Assembly: GCA_017441925.1 (NCBI GenBank) | Contig: JAFRUE010000007.1 | Location: 744,001-808,000, forward strand | Reading direction: 5' to 3' | From: Bacillota bacterium | GTDB taxonomy: Bacteria > Bacillota > Clostridia > Lachnospirales > Bianqueaceae | DNA length: 64,000 bases | Shown here: piece by piece, positions 58,256 to 64,000 of the stretch | Layout of the letters: each line of letters begins with the position of its first letter | How positions within the stretch are numbered: the stretch's first letter is position 1 | Notes under the pieces: generated by a model | The model's database searches: none | What the model was told of the DNA's origin: nothing | Seen by the model: only the letters and a program-made list of their open reading frames with translations | Translations under genes and position numbers: made by a program

Positions 58256-59466
58256 CACGAATTCAGATGAACCCCATCGTCGAGATGGACGGCGATGAAA
58301 TGACCCGTATCCTCTGGAAAAAGATCAAAGAGACACTTCTGGAGCCTTTTGTCGAACTGAACACGGAGTATTATGATCTTGGACTGCCTCATCGCGATGA
58401 GACCGGCGACCAGGTCACCATAGATGCCGCAGAGGCGATCAAGCGCCTGCATGTCGGCGTCAAATGCGCGACCATCACGCCGAATAAACAGCGCGTGGAG
58501 GAATACAATCTGCATCAGATGTGGAAGAGCCCGAACGCGACGATCCGCGCGATCCTCGACGGTACAGTCTTCCGCGCCCCGATCCTGACTGCCCATATCC
58601 GTCCCTACGTCGGCAACTGGACACAGCCGATCACGATCGCCCGTCATGCGTACGGTGACATCTACAAAGCCTCCGAGATCCGGGTCACACAGCCCGGTCA
58701 CGCGGATCTGGTCTTCACTGCCGCAGACGGTACCAAGACAACGGTTCCGGTCATGGATTTTGCCGGTGCGGGCATCCTGCAGGGCATGCACAATACGGAT
58801 AAATCGATCCGTTCCTTCGCTCACTCCTGTTTTGACTACGCGCTCTCCGTACGCCAGGATCTCTGGTTCTCGACAAAAGACACGATCTCCAAGCAGTACG
58901 ATCAGACCTTTAAGCTGATCTTCGCCGAGATCTATGAGAACGAGTACAGGCAGAAGTTTGAAGAAGCCGGCATTTCGTATTTCTACACGCTGATCGATGA
59001 CGCCGTCGCGCGCGTGATCCGTTCGAACGGCGGATTTGTCTGGGCGCTTAAAAATTATGACGGCGACGTCATGAGCGACATGGTCAGTACCGCCTTCGGA
59101 TCTCTGGCGATGATGACAAGCGTCCTCGTCTCTCCGGATGGCAATTATGAATATGAAGCCGCTCACGGCACGGTCACACGCCATTATTACCGGTATCTGA
59201 AGGGCGAAACGACTTCGACAAACCCGATCGCGACCATTTTCGCATGGTCGGGAGCGCTTCGGCGCCGGGGCGAGATCGATGGAAATGCCGCGCTGACCGC
59301 TTTTGCCGGTACGCTGGAAGACGCCTGCCTTGAGACCATCAACAACGGTGATATGACTAAGGATCTGGCGCTTCTTGTCCACGACATCGAACCGCGGACG
59401 CTGGATACCGACGGATTCCTTGCAGCCATCCGCAATACCCTTGATCAGAAGCTGGCAGCTTGCTAA
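58252..59466 (+). CDS. icd: NADP-dependent isocitrate dehydrogenase
   Basis: Converts isocitrate to 2-oxoglutarate with NADP. The 404-residue protein is the eukaryotic-like form (subfamily II): MNPIVEMDGDEMTRILWKKIKE, KCATITPNKQRVEEYNLHQMWKSPNATIRAILDGTVFRAPI (substrate loop with SPNATIR), TLIDDAVARVIRS with NYDGDVMSDMV (metal-binding Asp residues), and YEAAHGTVTRHYYRYLKGETTSTNPIATIFAW (NADP site). Its ATG overlaps the hydratase stop by four bases. With no other TCA genes here the pair probably feeds glutamate synthesis. Terminated by a strong hairpin. Confidence 0.96.
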   Translation: MTRIQMNPIVEMDGDEMTRILWKKIKETLLEPFVELNTEYYDLGLPHRDETGDQVTIDAAEAIKRLHVGVKCATITPNKQRVEEYNLHQMWKSPNATIRAILDGTVFRAPILTAHIRPYVGNWTQPITIARHAYGDIYKASEIRVTQPGHADLVFTAADGTKTTVPVMDFAGAGILQGMHNTDKSIRSFAHSCFDYALSVRQDLWFSTKDTISKQYDQTFKLIFAEIYENEYRQKFEEAGISYFYTLIDDAVARVIRSNGGFVWALKNYDGDVMSDMVSTAFGSLAMMTSVLVSPDGNYEYEAAHGTVTRHYYRYLKGETTSTNPIATIFAWSGALRRRGEIDGNAALTAFAGTLEDACLETINNGDMTKDLALLVHDIEPRTLDTDGFLAAIRNTLDQKLAAC

Positions 59467-59523
59467 AAGATCACCCGCTTGGCTGAAGCCAGCGGTACGC
59501 TAAATCGTTATCATCTGAAATAC

Positions 59524-59591
59524 AAACGCTCCATCCCCAATGCAGACCGGCTTTAAAATGTCCGGTTTGTCATTGGGGTGGAGCGTTTTTT
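59524..59591 (+). terminator. Terminator after icd
   Basis: AAACGCTCCA-T-CCCCAATG pairs with CATTGGGG-TGGAGCGTTT (one bulged base), followed by T-run. The long loop contains a second small stem (ACCGG and CCGGT-like) around CTTTAAAATGT. Confidence 0.92.
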
Positions 59592-59631
59592 GTATCGTAG
59601 ATAATTAACGTGTTTTCGCGTGCCGCCGTCT

Positions 59632-61542
59632 TCAGCCAAGCGGAATCTCGACGACTTCCGCCATCCGCGTCAGGAATCCGTCGATCTGTTCGGAGATCTC
59701 ACGGCCGAGCCGCTCGGTGATCTCGTCGTTCTTGTCTGTTTCAAGCGTCGCCATCAGTTTTTCTTTAATTTCTTTGGTGATCGTATGGATCCGTCCCGCA
59801 AAATAACCTCTCGGGATCAGCTTGCGGATGGGCTTAGGGATCTTTGCGTCCAGAAAAGCCTTCTGGATCGCTTTTTTGCCGAGGAAAAGCACCAGCAGCG
59901 AGATCGCCGCACCGCTGAGAATTCCTGTGATCCCGCTTGAGATCAGCGCAACCCCGCCTCCGCCGCACAGGAGTCCGATGAGGACGGATACGATCGTATT
60001 CATGAGCCAGGTCATTTCCTCGACCGCAAAGACTTTCTTCGCGTCCAGCTGGATCTGTATCTCCTGATAGGACAGATATGAAGTCAGGCTCATGGCCTGA
60101 TACGGCACATTGTGACGGATACAGATCGGGATGGTGTGCTTCTCGATCTCGGAAGAGACCGGCTTCATCCAGGCTGAGACCGGCCGGACCAGCAGTTCCC
60201 CGACCTCATCCGAGCGCAGATATTTCTCGATCTCTTTCTGCAGAACCGCATCGATATCGGACAACCGCTCGATCTCCCCGCTGCGCCAACGGTCAAAGAC
60301 CGGCAGCGCCGCGTTCTCAAGGATCGGCTCGACCAGTGTATCTACAGCTTTTTTATACAGTTCGTCAATGTGATCCCGTACGATATCCTCTACCACGGAT
60401 GAACTTCGCAGTTCATCGATGTCCGCCTTAAAGAGCCGCAGCTCCTCGTCCGTCTTGCCGCACCACGCAAGTCCGCGGCTTACGGAGAATTCCGGTTCGG
60501 CAGCGTTTATAACGACTGCCTCCGGGAACGCTTCGCGGCACCACTCGGCAACAGCCGGTATTCTAGAAACGCCGCCGGTCAGGAAGATCAGTTCCGGAAC
60601 ACCCTCCGCGGCGCTCTGTCTGGCAGTCTTGAGACTCTCCGTAAAGACCTGCCGGAATGAACGTCCGCCAAGATAGGAAGAAGCGCCTTCAAGCAGTCTG
60701 TGCGCAATTTCCGAGTCGATCCGCATGTTCAGCTTACTGCGGCCGTGATACAGAACCGTCACCGTTTTGCTGCACTCGTGATCTGTCCAGTATTCTTCAT
60801 CGGAGAAATACTGTTCTTTCAGCCTTCTGGCGGCAAACTCGCAATAGGTCCGCCAGGGATCGCTCTCCGCGAAGACTCTCTCCAGCTTATCGCGCTGGCG
60901 GCTGTTCTCAACGCAGATATCCAGCAGCATCTCGTCCATTATGCCGCCGCCCAGCACCACTTCGCCGCCGGTCTTAAGCTCCACTTCGCGGCCGCCCGCA
61001 ATATAGGCAAAATCAGTCGTTGAGGAACCGATATCCACGACAAGAACAGGTTTGCTCAGAATATCATAGCTGAGCTGCAGATGTTTAGAATGCACGGCAC
61101 TGACGAGCGCCGCCCTTGATTCCGAAATGATCTTGACCGGCGGATAGCCGACACGTTCAAAGATCTCGCGATAGCGCTCCCGGACGTTCTTATTCCAGCC
61201 GGCCGGACATCCGATATAGAAACAGCAGTCCTCGTTCTGCACCAGGTTTCCGTTCCCGTACAGTTCTCCCAGCACGCCTGCCGCAAAAGCCTGTACATCC
61301 CGCTCCGCGTCCGGATCCGTCAGAAAGCGGCTCTTGAAGCGGAGTCTTCTGGCCGTAACGTCCGAAGCATAACAGGCACTCTCGCCGATCAGAAGCTCCC
61401 CGCCTGTCGTGCGGGCATACGCAGTGATAAAACTCTTCTGGTCCTTGACCGGAAGGATCTCCGGTGTCGTCTGATCATTTGCGTTCAGCCGGGAGACCGC
61501 ACTCTCCGCATCTCCCAGATCCAGTCCATAGAATCGGTTCAT
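59632..61542 (-). CDS. Hsp70-like actin-fold ATPase with C-terminal membrane segment
   Basis: A 636-residue protein. Residues 1-360 resemble the Hsp70 ATPase: phosphate-1 loop YGLDLGDAESAV (5-16, lacking the usual GTTNS), phosphate-2 VVDIGSSTTDFAYI (168-181), VVLGGGIMDEMLLD (195-208) and adenosine block IFLTGGVSRIPAV (319-331). Instead of the substrate-binding domain there is a helical region (365-510), then two membrane helices (about 511-554, MNTIVSVLIGLLCGGGGVAL and AAISLLVLFLG), and a charged tail. That is not DnaK. Its start overlaps the stop of the membrane partner gene by four bases. No DnaJ or GrpE is adjacent. Function unknown; a membrane-bound ATPase switch or chaperone is inferred. 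Confidence 0.8.
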   Translation of the reverse strand: MNRFYGLDLGDAESAVSRLNANDQTTPEILPVKDQKSFITAYARTTGGELLIGESACYASDVTARRLRFKSRFLTDPDAERDVQAFAAGVLGELYGNGNLVQNEDCCFYIGCPAGWNKNVRERYREIFERVGYPPVKIISESRAALVSAVHSKHLQLSYDILSKPVLVVDIGSSTTDFAYIAGGREVELKTGGEVVLGGGIMDEMLLDICVENSRQRDKLERVFAESDPWRTYCEFAARRLKEQYFSDEEYWTDHECSKTVTVLYHGRSKLNMRIDSEIAHRLLEGASSYLGGRSFRQVFTESLKTARQSAAEGVPELIFLTGGVSRIPAVAEWCREAFPEAVVINAAEPEFSVSRGLAWCGKTDEELRLFKADIDELRSSSVVEDIVRDHIDELYKKAVDTLVEPILENAALPVFDRWRSGEIERLSDIDAVLQKEIEKYLRSDEVGELLVRPVSAWMKPVSSEIEKHTIPICIRHNVPYQAMSLTSYLSYQEIQIQLDAKKVFAVEEMTWLMNTIVSVLIGLLCGGGGVALISSGITGILSGAAISLLVLFLGKKAIQKAFLDAKIPKPIRKLIPRGYFAGRIHTITKEIKEKLMATLETDKNDEITERLGREISEQIDGFLTRMAEVVEIPLG

Positions 61543-62381
61543 CCTTTTCCTCCTGCTGCCAGGCCTTTCTTGAGCAGCTTTCCTTTGCAGACCATCGCCG
61601 GGCGGATCAGCCCTCTGCCGTCCTTCAGGAAGTCCTGGGATGCCGGCAGCGTTTCGAACCAGTCCGGATGTTCTTTCTGTGAATCCACAAGCTCCACACC
61701 GATCCGGTGCAGATGGAATTTCAGCGATTCCACTGCCTGCAGCGCGTCCTCGCCGTCATCGGCATACGAAGCCTCCAGCATCTGTGCGTACAGCTCTGTC
61801 TGCTCTTTTGTCAGAATTTCGTCCTCCGGGCCGGTTTTGCGTTTCATCGCCTCAAGCTCCTGTCCGATCTCCGACAGGCTGTGATCGATCGTCAGAGCTA
61901 CGGCATACAGAGCCTGCCAGGCGCTTTCCGCATCGATAAGGATCTCCGCCTTCTGTTCGGCTGTATTCGCGGTCGTGCGGCGGATCATCAGAAAGACCTG
62001 CAGGGCGGCCACTCCCATAAAAGCCGCGACAGCCGCGATCTTCGCCTGCTCTCCGCCTGTAAAAAACAGAAAGACGAGCGCGGCGATGATCCAAACGTCG
62101 ATGAGCAGCCAGAATGGAAAAGCTTTTTTCTTCTCTCCGGAATGCTCCCAGATCTTGGCGTCCTTAGCCGCTTCCATGACCGGAACGGTCCGGGACACAC
62201 TGCGAACGAGGCCTGCTGCGGCGCACTGCAGCACTGGATCCGCGCAGTCCTGATTATACAGGACCAGCAGCCTGTCAAGTTCATTCTGGAGGATCTTCCG
62301 TACAGGAACAGTCCCAAGGTCAGAACGCATCAGCGTCAGCAGCCTGTCCTCGTCCTGCTTCAGATTGTCCGCGAAATTCAT
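61539..62381 (-). CDS. Two-helix membrane protein, partner of the Hsp70-like ATPase
   Basis: I do not recognise this 280-residue protein. Residues 1-87 are a cytosolic helical region (MNFADNLKQDEDRLLTLMRS; AAGLVRSVSRTVPVMEAAKDA), residues 88-107 and 112-133 form a membrane hairpin (FPFWLLIDVWIIAALVFLFF and IAAVAAFMGVAALQVFLM), and 140-280 are a second cytosolic helical region with acidic stretches (AYAVAL-type helix, EAMKRKTGPEDEILTKEQTELYAQML). The hairpin-in-the-middle layout, the operon with the ATPase and the four-base overlap suggest the two proteins form one membrane complex. Ribosome site AAGGGAT. Confidence 0.75.
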   Translation of the reverse strand: MNFADNLKQDEDRLLTLMRSDLGTVPVRKILQNELDRLLVLYNQDCADPVLQCAAAGLVRSVSRTVPVMEAAKDAKIWEHSGEKKKAFPFWLLIDVWIIAALVFLFFTGGEQAKIAAVAAFMGVAALQVFLMIRRTTANTAEQKAEILIDAESAWQALYAVALTIDHSLSEIGQELEAMKRKTGPEDEILTKEQTELYAQMLEASYADDGEDALQAVESLKFHLHRIGVELVDSQKEHPDWFETLPASQDFLKDGRGLIRPAMVCKGKLLKKGLAAGGKG

Positions 62382-62422
62382 ATAAGGATCCCTTCTTCCG
62401 TAATCGATATGCCTAAAGTCAA

Positions 62423-62450
62423 ACTGCCTGCAGAATGTTCCGCAGGCAGT
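62423..62450. terminator. Hairpin between the MATE gene and the partner gene
   Basis: ACTGCCTGC and GCAGGCAGT pair around a ten-base loop. On the plus strand ATATTTTTATT follows; on the minus strand, after the MATE gene, TTGACTTTAG follows, so termination of the MATE transcript may be partial and the two downstream genes may depend on read-through. Confidence 0.65.
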
Positions 62451-62456
62451 ATATTT

Positions 62457-63887
62457 TTATTCTTCAGCAGTTTGCCCGGCATCTTTTCCTCCGCCGGGTC
62501 CCATATTAGTCCCTGCGAGAGCTTTCTTCTTCCAGTTGCCTTTCGCGAACAGGATCGCTGTCAGGACCGCTCCGATGATCCAGGATGCCAGCATGGAGAT
62601 CCACAGGCTCTGATAAGCTCCCTGCGGACGTTCAGCCGTTCTGGTGAGCCATACAAGACCGTAAGCCAGCGGAACGCGGATACCGACCGTCGTGATCAGA
62701 GAGATCCACATGGGCGTCATCGTATCGCCCGCGCCGCGCATAACGCCGGACAGACACTGCGTGATCGCCATCGCGATATAGCCGACCGCGAGGATCCGCA
62801 TCATGTTGTTGGCAAGCGTGACCAGTTCGTCCGTCTTGGTAAAGATTCCCATCAGATATTTGCCGAAGATCACGATCAGACCGGTAATAACTGCCGAAAT
62901 AACTGTCGCGATCAACGTGCCCTGTCTGGTACCCTCTGCGACCCGGTCATATTTGCCGGCTCCGACATTCTGTCCCGCAAAGGTCGTCAGCGCTGTACCG
63001 AACGAGAAGTTAGGCATCATCGCAAATCCGTCGACACGCATGATGATAACGTTCGCCGCAATGACCATCTCGCCGAAACTGTTGGTCAGGGACTGGACCG
63101 TGATCATGGCCATCGAGAAGATCGCCTGCGTGATCCCGGAAGGCAGTCCAAGGCGCACCAGCATGCGGACATAGACTTTTTCCAGCTTCAGAAACTTCCA
63201 CTTCAGATCAAAGATATTTGTCATCTTGCGAAGCTTCAGGAAGGCGAGGACCGCGGACAGAAGCTGCGCGATGACCGTCGCGAGCGCAACGCCCGGGACG
63301 CCCAGTCCGAATGCCGCAACAAATAGAATATCCAGGAAAATGTTCAGGAAACAGGCGATCAGCAGATAGATGAGCGCGGAGACAGAATCGCCGAGTCCGC
63401 GCAGGATTCCGCTGAAAATGTTGTAATATGAAGTACCCGCAATGCCAAGGATCAGGATCATCAGATAGTTCGCGCACCAGTCGATAATACTCTCAGGCGT
63501 GGAAAGCAGCCGCAGCAGCGGTTTCGTAACGATTGTGCCGACGACCATAATGATCAGGGATACGATAGCTGTCAGAGAAATGCTGGTCCCGATACTCTTG
63601 GACAGGTCTTCCCTGCGCTTCGCGCCGAAATACTGGGAAACCATTACGCCCGCGCCGACCGAAACGCCCATGAACAGCACGAGCAGCAGCATATAGATGG
63701 GATTCGCGCTGCCGACCGCTGCAAGCGCGTTATCTCCGACATAGTTGCCGACAACGACACTGTCGGCTGTATTATACAGCTGCTGAGCGATATTGCCGAT
63801 CAGCATGGGGATCGTGAAATTAAGGATCTTCTTCCATGGAGTCCCTTCCGTCATATCAGAAGGTGCGAACATTGATTTTAAACTCAT
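62457..63887 (-). CDS. MATE-family efflux transporter
   Basis: A 476-residue membrane antiporter with twelve predicted helices that exports cationic drugs or metabolites using Na or H gradients. The N-terminus MTEGTPWKKILNFTIPMLIGNIAQQLYNTADSVVVGNYVG is typical, as are NPIYMLLLVLFMGVSVGAGVMVSQYFGAKRRED and the repeat in the second half (GFAMMPNFSFGTALTTFAGQNVGAGKYDR). The C-terminal tail after TAILFAKGNWKKKALAGTN is glycine- and charge-rich. The start at ATG 63887 has GAGGAG 11 bases upstream, which is a little far. Confidence 0.93.
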   Translation of the reverse strand: MSLKSMFAPSDMTEGTPWKKILNFTIPMLIGNIAQQLYNTADSVVVGNYVGDNALAAVGSANPIYMLLLVLFMGVSVGAGVMVSQYFGAKRREDLSKSIGTSISLTAIVSLIIMVVGTIVTKPLLRLLSTPESIIDWCANYLMILILGIAGTSYYNIFSGILRGLGDSVSALIYLLIACFLNIFLDILFVAAFGLGVPGVALATVIAQLLSAVLAFLKLRKMTNIFDLKWKFLKLEKVYVRMLVRLGLPSGITQAIFSMAMITVQSLTNSFGEMVIAANVIIMRVDGFAMMPNFSFGTALTTFAGQNVGAGKYDRVAEGTRQGTLIATVISAVITGLIVIFGKYLMGIFTKTDELVTLANNMMRILAVGYIAMAITQCLSGVMRGAGDTMTPMWISLITTVGIRVPLAYGLVWLTRTAERPQGAYQSLWISMLASWIIGAVLTAILFAKGNWKKKALAGTNMGPGGGKDAGQTAEE

Positions 63888-63931
63888 CCGATACTCTACT
63901 CCTCTCTGTCACAGACTTCTGTCATTATATT

Positions 63932-63960
63932 ATTATAAAAGATTTCTATAGGATTCGCAA
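63932..63960 (-). promoter_or_regulatory. Promoter of the MATE gene
   Basis: Minus strand: TTGCGA, 17 bp, TATAAT. A palindrome ACAGA-CT-TCTGT lies at 63911-63922, ten bases after the -10 box. Confidence 0.68.
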
Positions 63961-64000
63961 GACATATTCCCGGCAGAACCGCAATATTTCACAACCGAAA

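Noticed and set aside
1-64000. tRNA, rRNA, CRISPR arrays, insertion sequences or phage genes
   Set aside because: None seen on either strand; intergenic regions hold only promoters, hairpins and short repeats.

Overview
The window reads as a chromosomal segment of a Gram-positive Clostridia-type bacterium, most like a gut Lachnospiraceae (inferred from gene content; no marker gene was compared). Pointers are strong AGGAGG ribosome sites, near-consensus sigma-A promoters with 16-17 bp spacers, a Firmicutes-style division and cell wall (dcw) cluster starting with mraZ, a class B sortase, a ClpE-type unfoldase, a MurE with the meso-DAP signature DNPR, and several intracellular glycosidases without signal peptides. 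I found no phage, insertion sequence, tRNA, rRNA or CRISPR array.

Layout. 1-2.7 kb: the start of dnaG (cut by the window edge) and a two-gene operon of a ComB-like phosphatase and a CofE-like ligase. 2.8-4.1 kb: serS. 4.2-10.1 kb: a minus-strand run of PHP hydrolase, four-carbon acid sugar kinase, an unusual FGE/sialidase/YwqK fusion, msrA and an SGNH esterase. 10.2-17.8 kb: mscL, sortase B with a membrane protein, a heterodimeric ABC exporter, two GNAT acetyltransferases and a histidine phosphatase. 17.8-18.1 kb: hairpins with a shared loop, one of them a 134-nt palindrome that mirrors the ftsZ tail. 18.1-29.4 kb: the dcw cluster in transcription order mraZ, rsmH, ftsL, ftsI, murE, murF, mraY, ftsW, ftsQ, ftsZ; murD, murG, murC and ftsA are not in it. 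29.5-33.6 kb: a large GH67/GH115-like protein and a GH29 alpha-L-fucosidase. 33.8-38.8 kb: a YczE-type membrane protein, GNAT, a small unknown protein, rpsU, yajC, ybaK, tgt and an XRE-cupin regulator. 38.8-45.2 kb: a cytosolic BMP-domain protein, clpE, rpmB and an ABC-F protein. 45.3-55.8 kb: eleven co-directional minus-strand genes joining sugar use (galE, GH27), a serine hydrolase, a zinc-ribbon protein, pyrimidine synthesis (pyrF, pyrK, pyrD), esterases and an aldo-keto reductase, with mtnN first. 56-59.5 kb: an aconitase-like hydratase and isocitrate dehydrogenase. 59.6-63.9 kb: an Hsp70-like ATPase with a membrane segment, its membrane partner, and a MATE transporter.

How the parts work together. 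The dcw genes build and divide the cell wall. The glycosidases, esterases, kinase and galE fit uptake and cytosolic breakdown of plant or host glycans. The aconitase-IDH pair supplies 2-oxoglutarate for glutamate. The strongest candidates for undescribed biology are the membrane-anchored Hsp70-like/partner pair, the FGE-sialidase-YwqK fusion, the cytosolic ParB-like/BMP fusion, the paired CofE-like/ComB-like genes, and the constant-loop hairpins beside ftsZ. Long open frames antisense to the real genes are treated as shadows.
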